A DNA stretch of 64,000 bases from Methanosphaera sp. ISO3-F5 (GTDB lineage Archaea; Methanobacteriota; Methanobacteria; Methanobacteriales; Methanobacteriaceae), in the NCBI RefSeq assembly GCF_034480035.2, contig NZ_CP118753.2, positions 1,645,426 to 1,709,425 of the forward strand, written 5' to 3'. The notes beneath the pieces were generated by a model. The model did no database searches, was not told the origin of the DNA, and worked only from the letters and a program-made list of their open reading frames with translations. This document shows, one piece after another, positions 36,824-46,424 of the stretch. A program made the translations under genes and the position numbers. How positions within the stretch are numbered: position 1 is the stretch's first letter; each line of letters starts with the position of its first letter.

Positions 36824-39565
36824 TTGAAAAACAATAAAATACTGCTAATTTTATGCTTAATCATATTAATTTTCTCATTAAACGCATTATCTGCAACAAC
36901 AGAAAACAATACAAACACTAAAAAAGCTGAGAAAATATATGAACATGACAATCATAAACAAGCACAAGAAGATATATATGTTAACATTAACTCACAAAGT
37001 TCAACAGAAGATGGAAGCAAAAGCAACCCATACAAAACAATCAACAAAGAAAATTTAGAAAAAATAACACCATATTCAACATTACATGTTGCAAAAGGAA
37101 AATACACATTAGGCTCGGTAAATATTACAAAAGACATTACAATAATCGGTGAGAACAGGGAAGATGTAATATTCACATCAAATGGTGAATCAAGCATGTT
37201 CACATTACCATTAGGTCGTACTTTAAAACTGAACAATATCACAATAAAAGATCATACCTCCACGGGTAATGCTGCAATAACAAACAATGGAAACCTCATC
37301 CTAACAAACATATTATTCCAGAACAATACTGGAACAATGGGCGGTTCCATAAGTAACAACGGAAATTTACAAGTTAATAATACAGTATTCATGGAAAACA
37401 CTGCATCCTTCGGATCAGCAATATACAATAAGGCCAATCTAACAATAAAAAACTCCACATTCAATGATAATCATATATATAATGTTGGAGGGGCTATTTA
37501 CAGTACAAATGGTACAATGGAAGTAACAGACTCATACTTTTCAAATAACCGTGCAGTAAGTGGAGCAGCAATATACAATGCATTCGGGTACCTGGAAGTA
37601 AACAACACAAAATTCATAGAAAATGATGCAGAACACTTCTTTGGAGGTGCAATATACTCCACTGGTATAACACGGGCATATAATTCCTTATTTGATAATA
37701 ATCAGGCAAATAAGGATGGAGGTGCAATAACTACCACAAGCAATTTCACCATAATCAACTGCACATTCAATGAAAACTTTGCAAAAGAAAATGGTGGGGC
37801 AATAGAAAACGTACCATGGACAGATAAGGAAAACGGTAACCTGACAATAATTAATTCCACGTTCACAGAAAATGCTGCAACACTGGGTGGGGCAATAATA
37901 AACTATGGAAAAATAGAACATACTGGAATACCTGCAACAGTTACTGCAAGGGGTTGTGTCTTTGATTCAAACACTGCCGACAAGGGTGGAGTCATATACT
38001 CCCAACAGTATGTGAACATACAAAACAGTGTATTCAAGGATAATACTGCAGATGAGTATGATGTTATCTATGTGAATGATTCAGAGTATGTGATATCACT
38101 GGATAATAACTGGTGGTCAACAAACAATCCACGTGAATCTGAGATTGGATTCATGCCATCAGTGTGGGTTGTAATGAAATTCACTAACAAAACAAGCTTA
38201 TATGTTAATAAAACATCTACAGTCAGTGTATCATTAAACACATTAAATGATGGAAGTATGATTAAAACAACATTGCCACCAAGAAAAGTTATATTTAATG
38301 CTATAAACTCAACATTTAAAGAAAACAATATGACAATAAAGGGTAGCATAGAAAATGTTGTAGAACAAAAAGATGATAATATAACCGCACAAATAGATAA
38401 CCAAATACTGACACTACAACCAGTAAATGCACCAAAACCAACAATACTAACAATCAACACAAACAAACAAGCCTATTACAAGGACAATATTAAAGTTACC
38501 GGAAAATTCATGGACATTAATAAAAAACCATTAATCAACACTCTACTAAAACTAACAATAAATAACAAAACTAGAAATGTTAAAACAAACAACAAAGGAA
38601 TATACACTTATAACCTTAAAGCACTAACAACAGGAATCAACAATGTAAGCATAAGTTATCATGGAAACAATAAATACGAAGCAAACAAGACAAGCACACA
38701 ATTCAAAGTAAATAAGAAGAACATAAAAATAACATTAAACACTATAAAAACAGTAAACTACAAGGACAACATTACAATCAAGGGAAAATTCACAGACACA
38801 TCCAACCACCCATTACAAAACAGCAACATACAACTAAAAATCAACAACAAAAACGTAATAATAAAAACAAACAACAAAGGAATATTCAATTACACATTCA
38901 AAGCCATAAAAACAGGAAAAAACAGTGTAACCGCCACTTATAATGGAAACAAGTATTATATGAAAAACACTACAAGCACAACATTCACAGTAACAAAAAA
39001 ACAGGTACAAATAATATTAAACTCAATAAAAACAGTGAATTTCAAGGAAAAAACCAGGATCTCCGGAAAATTCATGGACAAAAATAATCATACACTAACT
39101 AATACAATTATTAAGCTCAACATATCCGGTAAAATAATAAACGTGAAAACCGATAAAAAAGGAATATTCACCTATAATTATAAAACAAACAAAACCGGCA
39201 CTAATACTGTAACAGCCGTTTTCAAAGGAAATAATAATTACTCAAAGTTTAGTATAACAAGAAAGTTCAACGTTAAAAAACAGGATCTTAAAATAACAGT
39301 TAATAAGATTGTGAAAACTAAACTTGGACAAAATGTTAAAATCAGTGGAAAACTAACCGATAAAAATGCTCATGCATTACAAAACACTTTGATTAAAATT
39401 AAAGTTAACAACAAGAATTATCTTGCTAAAACAAACAGGTATGGAATATTTAACTGTAACATCAAAACTAGTAGGGCTGGTTTGAATAATTTAACAGTCA
39501 GTCATAACGGTAATATTAATTATAATAAATATGTTTTAGATACGGTTTTCAGAGTATCAGTTTAA
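36824..39565 (+). CDS. adhesin-like protein with Pmp-type GGAIY beta-helix and four Ig-like repeats
   Basis: A 913-residue exported protein from TTG 36824, chosen because AGGTGA at 36811-36816 is correctly spaced and a signal peptide follows at once (KNNKILLILCLIILIFSLNA). The N-terminal half starts with IYVNINSQSSTEDGSKSNPY, then a beta-helix built of repeats with GGAIYS, GGSISN, FGSAIYN and GGAIEN turns, as in polymorphic outer-membrane-type proteins. This type is unlike the other beta-helices here. Four Ig-like repeats (from about residue 545) end the protein. It follows the CobN-like gene by 105 bases containing a CCCCCC/T-rich element, so co-transcription is uncertain. Confidence 0.85.
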   Translation: MKNNKILLILCLIILIFSLNALSATTENNTNTKKAEKIYEHDNHKQAQEDIYVNINSQSSTEDGSKSNPYKTINKENLEKITPYSTLHVAKGKYTLGSVNITKDITIIGENREDVIFTSNGESSMFTLPLGRTLKLNNITIKDHTSTGNAAITNNGNLILTNILFQNNTGTMGGSISNNGNLQVNNTVFMENTASFGSAIYNKANLTIKNSTFNDNHIYNVGGAIYSTNGTMEVTDSYFSNNRAVSGAAIYNAFGYLEVNNTKFIENDAEHFFGGAIYSTGITRAYNSLFDNNQANKDGGAITTTSNFTIINCTFNENFAKENGGAIENVPWTDKENGNLTIINSTFTENAATLGGAIINYGKIEHTGIPATVTARGCVFDSNTADKGGVIYSQQYVNIQNSVFKDNTADEYDVIYVNDSEYVISLDNNWWSTNNPRESEIGFMPSVWVVMKFTNKTSLYVNKTSTVSVSLNTLNDGSMIKTTLPPRKVIFNAINSTFKENNMTIKGSIENVVEQKDDNITAQIDNQILTLQPVNAPKPTILTINTNKQAYYKDNIKVTGKFMDINKKPLINTLLKLTINNKTRNVKTNNKGIYTYNLKALTTGINNVSISYHGNNKYEANKTSTQFKVNKKNIKITLNTIKTVNYKDNITIKGKFTDTSNHPLQNSNIQLKINNKNVIIKTNNKGIFNYTFKAIKTGKNSVTATYNGNKYYMKNTTSTTFTVTKKQVQIILNSIKTVNFKEKTRISGKFMDKNNHTLTNTIIKLNISGKIINVKTDKKGIFTYNYKTNKTGTNTVTAVFKGNNNYSKFSITRKFNVKKQDLKITVNKIVKTKLGQNVKISGKLTDKNAHALQNTLIKIKVNNKNYLAKTNRYGIFNCNIKTSRAGLNNLTVSHNGNINYNKYVLDTVFRVSV

Positions 39566-39749
39566 TATATTCCTTAAACTTCACCACCCCATTTCTCCTA
39601 TTCATTTTTTTAGTGTTTTTTGATAGAATTCACAAATATTAATATTTTCTCATTAATTATTTGTATGGAAAAAGAGTATTATCCCCTAAATAATAAAGGA
39701 TTTTTTCTTGTATAAATGGATAAAATTTCTATAAAAAAAGGAAAAATGT

Positions 39750-39777
39750 TGGACACACAACATTAAACATGTGTCCA
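39750..39777 (-). terminator. hairpin terminator of the 39.8-43.6 kb adhesin
   Basis: TGGACACA (39750-39757) pairs with TGTGTCCA (39770-39777) across a 12-base loop. On the minus strand it lies 38 bases after the stop codon of the leftward gene and is followed by T-rich sequence (AACATTTTTCCTTTTTTT). Confidence 0.65.
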
Positions 39778-39814
39778 TCCAATAAAAAAAAATGATATTT
39801 TTCAAAAACTATTT

Positions 39815-42800
39815 CTAAGCACTTACAGTAATACTTTGACCAGCAGCAGCACTATAATTCTTGTTACCAGCATAGCTTACTGAAACTTTCACTGTACCTT
39901 TAACAGCTTTAGTGTAAGTGTAAACACCTTTATTGTTGGTTTTTACATTAGTAACTTTACCATTAATAGTAACTTTTGCAAGACTGTTCATTAAAACTTT
40001 CTTATTTGAATCAGTTAATTTACCAGTCACGGTAACTTTACCTTTACTTACTTTAACACTGCTTATAGTAGCAATAACGCCCTGTTTTGTAACTTTGAAT
40101 GTAGTGTTAGCAGAAGCCTTATTATAGTTTTTGTTACCAGCATAGCTTACAGTAACCTTGTTGGTTCCCATAGTGGTTGCTTTAATTTTTAGTGTGTAAA
40201 CACCTTTATTATTAGTTTTAACTGAGTATGTTTTACTGTTAACTTTTACTTTAACAAAGGTGTTCATAACAACTTTTCCATTAGCATCAGTTAATTTACC
40301 TGTAATAGTTACAGTATCTTTATATTTAACAGCACTAATCTTACTAACTGTAAGTTTTAAGCTTCGTTTAACAACTTTGAAAGTAGTTTTTTGTGATACT
40401 TTCTTGTAGTTAGCATTACCAGCGTAGCTTACTGTTACGTTGTTTGTTCCAACTTTTGTTGCTTTTGTGGTGTAAGTGAATACTCCACCTTTACCTGTTT
40501 TTACATTAACTGTTTTACCGTTAAGGTTAAGTTTTAAGTTAGTGTTAGCAATACCTTTACCATTAGCATCAGCAAAAGTACCTTTAATTGTTACACTATT
40601 TTTGTAAGCAACATTTGCTATTTTATTAAGGGTTATTTTTAAGTTTCGTTTAACAACTTTGAATGTTGTTTTATTAGTAACTTTACCATAGTTGTTGTTA
40701 CCAGCGTAGCTTACTGTTACGTTGTTTGTTCCAACTTTTGTTGCTTTTGTGGTGTAAGTGAATACTCCACCTTTACCTGTTTTAACAGTTACTGTTTTAC
40801 CGTTAAGGTTAAGTTTTAATTTGGTGTTAGCTAATGATTTACCATTAGTAGCAACGAATGTACCAGAAATTGTTACATTATTACCATATTTAACAGCTGC
40901 TATTTTATTAAGTTTAACTTGTGTTATGTATGGTGAGTTGTTTTTAACAACAGTGTCTTTCTCGGTTGTTTTAACTGCATTATCTCCGAAAATCTTTGAA
41001 CCAATTTTTATAAAGTTGTTTTTCACATTACCTTTGGTTGTTTTGTTAAAGTTTATTTCTGCACCTTTAGTGCTTATAATATTGTTTTGGAATATTGTAA
41101 CATTATTTGCTGCTCCGAAGTATAATACATTGTTATTTGCTTTACCGTTAAGTGTCATGTTGTTGTTTATAATGTTCACATTTTGTGGTGCATTGCCCAT
41201 CCAGTCAATATGAGCATTTACTGCTGTTGTGGAATTACCTGTAACTTTAATGTTTGAGTCTGCAATTATGATATTGCTTGATCCTTCCATTAATGCTCCT
41301 GTAGCAAGTGGTGCATTAACTGTCATGTTACTGGTTGTTATGGTTATGTCTTTTGAGCTTCCGGTTCCCATTGCTGTACTGTATACACCGTATGCTTCGG
41401 TTTTTGCGGTACTGATAATTACACCGGTTATGCTCATACCGTCTGCATCGAATAATTGAACACCGTTACTGTAGTAATCGGAGTCAACTTTTACAGTTAC
41501 ATTAGTAAGTTTGGTTGTTTTTGCTCTTCCTACATTAATACCATAAACGTATACTGGACCTTTTACTGTAACTTCTGTGTTGGTTATAGCGTTGTTATTA
41601 ATTGTTGTTGTACCGTTTGGTGATTGTATGTCTATTCCATCAGCACTAGGATAGCTTCCGGTTTTCTGTGATCCGTCGAAGTATACTTTTGAATCACTTA
41701 TTGTGTTCCTATTTGATGCTATGAGTATTGCGGATGTTTGTGGTTGTCCTACAAAGCTTGCATCATATACTACATCTGCACTAGGAGCAGTTACGTTAAC
41801 AGTTATGTTTGTTAAAGTGTTTCTGTTACCTGTTATTTCAACACCATGTAATGCTTTGTTATCAACTATCTTAATTACAGAATTGGATAACATGTTATTG
41901 TCGGTTTCAAATAGTACTGCTGGAGCATTTTTGTTAGTGTTATCGATATTTATTCCACTAGTCATAAGTGTAGCATTGTTCTGGGTGATGAAACTTGCAT
42001 TGTAAAATGTTGATTTACCTTTTGTTTCGAATTTAACTAATACTCTATCATCAAATATGAAGTCTTTATTTTTAAAGTCACCTTGTGCTACAACTGTGTT
42101 TGTAGTGTATGGTTTTGCTATGAATACTGATTCATTATTAAAGAAGTTTGAGTAATTATTATCAGTTAAGAGATATAATCCATTATTCTGTCTAATTTCA
42201 GTGTCATTTTCTGTTGATTTAGCACCGTTGTCTCCAATATATTTGTTTCCTATACCGATATCGTTAAATGTAACTTTACCGTTTGTGGTTTTGTTTAAGA
42301 AAATTTCTGAACCTGCTGTACTCATAATTTTATTTTGAGTTACTTCAACATTATCACATAATCCAAAGTAGAGTACGTTATTGTTGTCGGTACCTTCGAT
42401 GTCAAATGTGTTGTCTCGTATATTGATATTTGATGGTTTGTTACCCATCCAGTCAACATGTACATTTACTGCTGTTGCAGTTTTACCTTTGACAGCAAAG
42501 TTAGAAGATACTATTGTAATGTCACTTGTTCCTTCCATTAAGGTACCAGTAGCTTTTTCACCGTTAACAGTCATATTAAGTTCTCTAAGAGTAGTTTGTT
42601 TTGAAGTTCCAATTCCCATTGCGGTACTGTATACACCGTATGATTCATTTTTAGCAGTGCTGTTAATTACACCTGATATGACTGTATCATATGCATCGAA
42701 TAATTGAACACCGTTACTGTAGTAATCGGAGTCAGCTTTAACAGTAATATTTTCTAGTGTGGTTCTATTTGCTCTTCCTACATTTACTCCATAAACATAC

Positions 42801-43636
42801 ATTGGACCTTTTACTGTAACTTGTGTGTTAGTTATTGTGTTGTTTCGGATTGTAACAGTTCCATTAGGTGATTGTATGTCTATTCCATCAGCACTAGGAT
42901 AGTATCCTGTTTTTTGTGATCCATCGAATGATACGTTTGAGTTTGCAATTATGTTGTCATTTGATGAGATTTGTATTGCTGATGTTTGTGGGTATCCTAC
43001 GTAGTTTGCATCGTATACTACATCTGCACTAGGTGCTGTTACTTTAGCATTAATGTTGGATATGGTATTTTTGTTACCTGTTATTTCAATAGCATGTAAT
43101 GCTTTATTATCGGTTACGGTTATGTTTGAGTTTTGGAGTGTGTTGCCTTCACTTTCAAATAATACTGCTTGAGCATTCTTGTTTGTGTTAACAATTTTTA
43201 ATCCATCAAACACTATTTTTGCACTGTTTTGTGTTATGATGCTGGTGTTGTATAATGTTCCAGTACCAGTTACTGTTAGTTTAACATTATCAAATATGAA
43301 GTCTTTGTTTTTAAAGTCTCCGGCTAATTTGATTTTACTGTCATTTTTTACTGCACTGGTTTTTATCACAGAATCTTTATCAAAATATGTTGAATATGTT
43401 GATTCGGTTATATTATATTCTGTTGCTGGTGCAGTTTTAGTAATAGTTTTACTATTACTTGCCTTATTTATAACATTTTTTTCTATACTTTTAGGTTCGG
43501 TTGTTGTTTTCTTTATTGTGTCTGTTGTACTGTCATCTGTGATGTCAGCTGCTGAAATACAACCTACTCCTATTAGTAAGATTAATAATGTTGTAAATAG
43601 GAAAATTGTTTTCATATTTTTATTCATATTAATCAT
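39815..43636 (-). CDS. adhesin-like protein with duplicated beta-helix and four Ig-like repeats
   Basis: A 1273-residue exported protein. Three in-frame ATGs (43636, 43627, 43615) precede the signal peptide MKTIFLFTTLLILLIGVGCI; no ribosome binding site decides between them. Two beta-helix halves (about 90-480 and 490-880) are clear duplicates: both contain SADVVYDA, DGSQKTG.YPSADGIDIQ, DSDYYSNGVQLFDA, VYSTAMG.G and NNVLYFG in the same order. Four Ig-like repeats follow; repeats 1 and 2 are nearly the same sequence (KLKLNLNGKTV, GKGGVFTYTTKATKVGTNN). It ends the adhesin island and converges with the gene at 36824. Confidence 0.86.
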   Translation of the reverse strand: MINMNKNMKTIFLFTTLLILLIGVGCISAADITDDSTTDTIKKTTTEPKSIEKNVINKASNSKTITKTAPATEYNITESTYSTYFDKDSVIKTSAVKNDSKIKLAGDFKNKDFIFDNVKLTVTGTGTLYNTSIITQNSAKIVFDGLKIVNTNKNAQAVLFESEGNTLQNSNITVTDNKALHAIEITGNKNTISNINAKVTAPSADVVYDANYVGYPQTSAIQISSNDNIIANSNVSFDGSQKTGYYPSADGIDIQSPNGTVTIRNNTITNTQVTVKGPMYVYGVNVGRANRTTLENITVKADSDYYSNGVQLFDAYDTVISGVINSTAKNESYGVYSTAMGIGTSKQTTLRELNMTVNGEKATGTLMEGTSDITIVSSNFAVKGKTATAVNVHVDWMGNKPSNINIRDNTFDIEGTDNNNVLYFGLCDNVEVTQNKIMSTAGSEIFLNKTTNGKVTFNDIGIGNKYIGDNGAKSTENDTEIRQNNGLYLLTDNNYSNFFNNESVFIAKPYTTNTVVAQGDFKNKDFIFDDRVLVKFETKGKSTFYNASFITQNNATLMTSGINIDNTNKNAPAVLFETDNNMLSNSVIKIVDNKALHGVEITGNRNTLTNITVNVTAPSADVVYDASFVGQPQTSAILIASNRNTISDSKVYFDGSQKTGSYPSADGIDIQSPNGTTTINNNAITNTEVTVKGPVYVYGINVGRAKTTKLTNVTVKVDSDYYSNGVQLFDADGMSITGVIISTAKTEAYGVYSTAMGTGSSKDITITTSNMTVNAPLATGALMEGSSNIIIADSNIKVTGNSTTAVNAHIDWMGNAPQNVNIINNNMTLNGKANNNVLYFGAANNVTIFQNNIISTKGAEINFNKTTKGNVKNNFIKIGSKIFGDNAVKTTEKDTVVKNNSPYITQVKLNKIAAVKYGNNVTISGTFVATNGKSLANTKLKLNLNGKTVTVKTGKGGVFTYTTKATKVGTNNVTVSYAGNNNYGKVTNKTTFKVVKRNLKITLNKIANVAYKNSVTIKGTFADANGKGIANTNLKLNLNGKTVNVKTGKGGVFTYTTKATKVGTNNVTVSYAGNANYKKVSQKTTFKVVKRSLKLTVSKISAVKYKDTVTITGKLTDANGKVVMNTFVKVKVNSKTYSVKTNNKGVYTLKIKATTMGTNKVTVSYAGNKNYNKASANTTFKVTKQGVIATISSVKVSKGKVTVTGKLTDSNKKVLMNSLAKVTINGKVTNVKTNNKGVYTYTKAVKGTVKVSVSYAGNKNYSAAAGQSITVSA

Positions 43637-43690
43637 CTAGATTTTTAATATTGTTAAATAGAAGCAATTTTTTTTTAGTAATTTAATGAT

Positions 43691-43766
43691 TATAAAACAT
43701 TTTTATATTCATTAATTTAAATTTATAAAACATTTTTATATTCAATAATTTAAATTTATAAAAATT
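43691..43766. repeat. 33-bp imperfect tandem repeat upstream of adhesin gene
   Basis: The 33-bp unit beginning TATAAAACATTTTTATATTC occurs at 43691-43723 and, with one change, at 43724-43756; a third, partial copy starts at 43757. On the minus strand each copy carries TTTATAAATTTAAAT, a TATA-like element, 55-130 bases upstream of the adhesin start. The remainder of 43637-43966 is A/T-rich with no gene. Confidence 0.6.
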
Positions 43767-43966
43767 ATTTTATTTCCATTAAATAATTTTTTACTTCTAC
43801 TATATTTTTATTTCATAAGTTATTAATAATTCTTTTGTATATCTGGTAATAATAGAATATTGATTTGGTATTTATATTAATTATTGGCATAACTTATTAA
43901 TTATTTAAAAAATTTCAATATTTTAAAAATATTTTCTAAAAAAAGTTTAATAATAATGGAGGGGAT

Positions 43967-44701
43967 TTATTCTGTAAATATGTGTTTGATAGAACCGTCT
44001 CGTGCAGCTCTTGCTACAGAAACGCTGCTGGCACCATTTTCTATCATTTTTTCATAGTCTTCACGGCTTGTCACTGAATTGTTTCCAATAATGTGTATGC
44101 TCGTGTTTGATGCAATCCTGTTGAGAATGTCATAATCAGCTTCTGGAACACCTTCTTTCATTGCATCTACATGGAGGTATTTGACATTGTATGTGTTTAT
44201 CAGTTCAACAATTTTTAGTATGTCTACTCCTTCAACGTTGGCCCTAATTTTTACTCCAACATCCTTACCAGAGTTACTAGTAACTTCCTCCAATATTTCA
44301 GAGAGTAATGTAGTATTCTTTAACAATGCTTGACCAGTTCCTGCACTTAACATTGGCTGTTGTCTACAATGAGCATTTATCTCAAAGATATCTATATCAT
44401 CATTACCATATAACACTTTGAAGGAATCCTTAGAAGATGCCCTAAGATTAACACTAATCAAACCATCCCAACTAGAATTATAATCCCTGATAACATCAAC
44501 AAAACCACTAATATCCTCAGTAATATGATGAGGACAAGTAATGAACTCCTTACGATCATTAGTCATATTCTCTAATCCAGCCTTAAAAGTCTCCAAGTCA
44601 AGATTAAAACCGCCCAAAGTTATAACATCAACTCCCTCATCAGTAAACCTTTTACAATATTCACCATCATTTATTCCAGCCATAGCAGATAAAACATTCA
44701 T
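43967..44701 (-). CDS. DUS/dihydroorotate dehydrogenase-like TIM-barrel protein (MJ0144 type)
   Basis: A 244-residue TIM-barrel protein resembling dihydrouridine synthase or dihydroorotate dehydrogenase-type flavoproteins. It has the EINAHCRQQPM segment with a Cys at the place of the catalytic Cys region, VKIRANVEG (phosphate/flavin-contact strand) and IIGNNSVTS with GASSVSVARAAR at the C-terminal phosphate site. In Methanocaldococcus the homologue (as I recall, MJ0144) is next to GTP cyclohydrolase III (MJ0145), and the same order is kept here. The exact reaction is unknown. Conserved linkage suggests a step tied to flavin or F420 metabolism, or an RNA modification. Confidence 0.7.
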   Translation of the reverse strand: MNVLSAMAGINDGEYCKRFTDEGVDVITLGGFNLDLETFKAGLENMTNDRKEFITCPHHITEDISGFVDVIRDYNSSWDGLISVNLRASSKDSFKVLYGNDDIDIFEINAHCRQQPMLSAGTGQALLKNTTLLSEILEEVTSNSGKDVGVKIRANVEGVDILKIVELINTYNVKYLHVDAMKEGVPEADYDILNRIASNTSIHIIGNNSVTSREDYEKMIENGASSVSVARAARDGSIKHIFTE

Positions 44702-44741
44702 AAAAACTACACATCCTCATAATATATATTAACACTAATAA

Positions 44742-45497
44742 TCAGTCATGAAAAACTAAAATAGAATCATCAGTAAGATCAGCCCTAATATCCTCAAGAC
44801 CAAGATCTGCAAGATCAGCAGCACGACCACCAAACTTGGATATGCCAACACCAGCCTTAAGAGTAACTCCAGTCTTCTCATCAACCTTCTTCAAAGCATC
44901 CCTCAACTGACTCCTGGTTATACCATTAGATGGGGCCATATAATTATCTCCACCAATAAAGAAACATAAAGCACCCAACTTCTTAAGCTCCTTCATTAAC
45001 TCAAACAACACCTCATAAACAGTAATAGAAGTATTATAAGCTGTTTCAACATCAGTTAAAGTAGTGGTAATATTATTAATATCAATATGAGCAATTTGAA
45101 CCTTAGATTCATCATCACTTGCCAATGACTCAATATTAAGCACTTCACATCTCTTATCAGACTGAGCACCACCACCCTTCTGAATCATCTCTGTTGCAAC
45201 TTTCTGAGCTTCAAGAGGTGTAGGTCTAGCTGCCACACCCATACTCACAGTTATTGGATATCTGTTACGTATTGATTCTTGAATTTTCCGGTGGTCTTCC
45301 TCGCCAATTCCATTACTTACAGCAATTAAATTATCAAATCTGTTAAAGAATACGATTCCACCACGTGCTCCAAATTCCCTTTCTAAATCACCATATAATC
45401 GGGATTGTAATGTTTGTAAATCAGGTTCATGCCTTGGCCCTGGCGTAACAGTCCATGGCCCGTAATTATCAATTTGTATCAACGTAATCTGTATCAT
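44742..45497 (-). CDS. arfA: GTP cyclohydrolase III
   Basis: Hydrolyses GTP to 2-amino-5-formylamino-6-ribosylamino-4-pyrimidinone 5'-phosphate, the archaeal entry to riboflavin and the deazaflavin FO of F420. The 251-residue protein starts MIQITLIQIDNYGPWTVTPG and contains LQSRLYGDLEREFGARGG, FFNRFDNLIAVSNGI and the second-domain FIGGDNYMAPSNGI. The two related halves with DN motifs are typical of GCH III, which resembles nucleotidyl cyclases. It precedes the DUS-like gene and follows cofD on the same strand with short spacers, consistent with an F420 operon. Confidence 0.95.
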   Translation of the reverse strand: MIQITLIQIDNYGPWTVTPGPRHEPDLQTLQSRLYGDLEREFGARGGIVFFNRFDNLIAVSNGIGEEDHRKIQESIRNRYPITVSMGVAARPTPLEAQKVATEMIQKGGGAQSDKRCEVLNIESLASDDESKVQIAHIDINNITTTLTDVETAYNTSITVYEVLFELMKELKKLGALCFFIGGDNYMAPSNGITRSQLRDALKKVDEKTGVTLKAGVGISKFGGRAADLADLGLEDIRADLTDDSILVFHD

Positions 45498-45515
45498 TTA
45501 ATCACTTGGTTCTAA

Positions 45516-46415
45516 TTATACTCCGAGTATCTTCCTAGCAAGATTAACTTTATCCTGCAATGTTTTCAGAATAATATTTTCAACAGATACTTCTGGTATG
45601 AATTCTTTTATACTGCATTTATATTTGTCATCCGTAGTATTTATTATATAATGGTCAAGAAAATCACTATACATTTTTGCAACACCAACAGGTGAAACCT
45701 CAACATTCTCAGCCCTCATAAACTTACCAGCAGGACCACTAAATGCTTCACAACCTATAATCGGAGAAACACCAGTAACATAAGTACTTTCTAGCAAATC
45801 CTTCACTCCACTCATAGAAATAATAGGATTTATAGAAGTAACAGGATTAGAAGGACCAATAATAACATGATCAGACTCCTCAATAGCACTTAACACTTCA
45901 CTCGTAGCCTGAACATTATCATACACAACCTTCTCCACACTAGGCTGTGCACCCTCCTTAATAAGAAAATCATGAAAAGACATACTGCCCATATCAGTTT
46001 CAATACTAACATTAGATTCCTCATCACTCATAGGCAAAATATTAGCCTTAATGCCCAAATTCCTACATTGAATCTTAACAGCATCAGTTAACGAATAATC
46101 CCTCAGAAGCAAAGTTTTCTGAATCTTCAAAGCACGATCCTTATCACCAATACGCAACTCTTCATCAAAACCCAACTCCTTCAAAGTATCATGAGTATGA
46201 AATGTATCATCACGCCGACCATACCAACAATCCTCATTAATAAGATCACACATAGTATACAAAACAGTATCCACATCAGCAGACACATAAACCCCGCTAA
46301 AATAATCATTTTCCAATGTATTGACAACAACATTCAATTCATCGTCAGGAACAACACTCCTAATACCTTGTAAAAGCTTAGGAGTACCAGTACCACCACT
46401 AAAAACAGTAATCAT
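45516..46415 (-). CDS. cofD: 2-phospho-L-lactate transferase
   Basis: Joins a phospholactyl-type group to FO to make F420-0. The 299-residue protein starts MITVFSGGTGTPKLLQGI, the nucleotide-contact loop of CofD. It also has NTLENDYFSGVYVSADVDT, YGRRDDTFHTH and IIGPSNPVTSINPI, all typical. A GTG at 46424 is in frame, but ATG 46415 follows a GGTAGGTG ribosome binding site overlapping the cofE stop. Position directly after cofE and before arfA places three F420 genes in one leftward transcript. Confidence 0.95.
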   Translation of the reverse strand: MITVFSGGTGTPKLLQGIRSVVPDDELNVVVNTLENDYFSGVYVSADVDTVLYTMCDLINEDCWYGRRDDTFHTHDTLKELGFDEELRIGDKDRALKIQKTLLLRDYSLTDAVKIQCRNLGIKANILPMSDEESNVSIETDMGSMSFHDFLIKEGAQPSVEKVVYDNVQATSEVLSAIEESDHVIIGPSNPVTSINPIISMSGVKDLLESTYVTGVSPIIGCEAFSGPAGKFMRAENVEVSPVGVAKMYSDFLDHYIINTTDDKYKCSIKEFIPEVSVENIILKTLQDKVNLARKILGV

Positions 46416-46424
46416 AACAAACAC

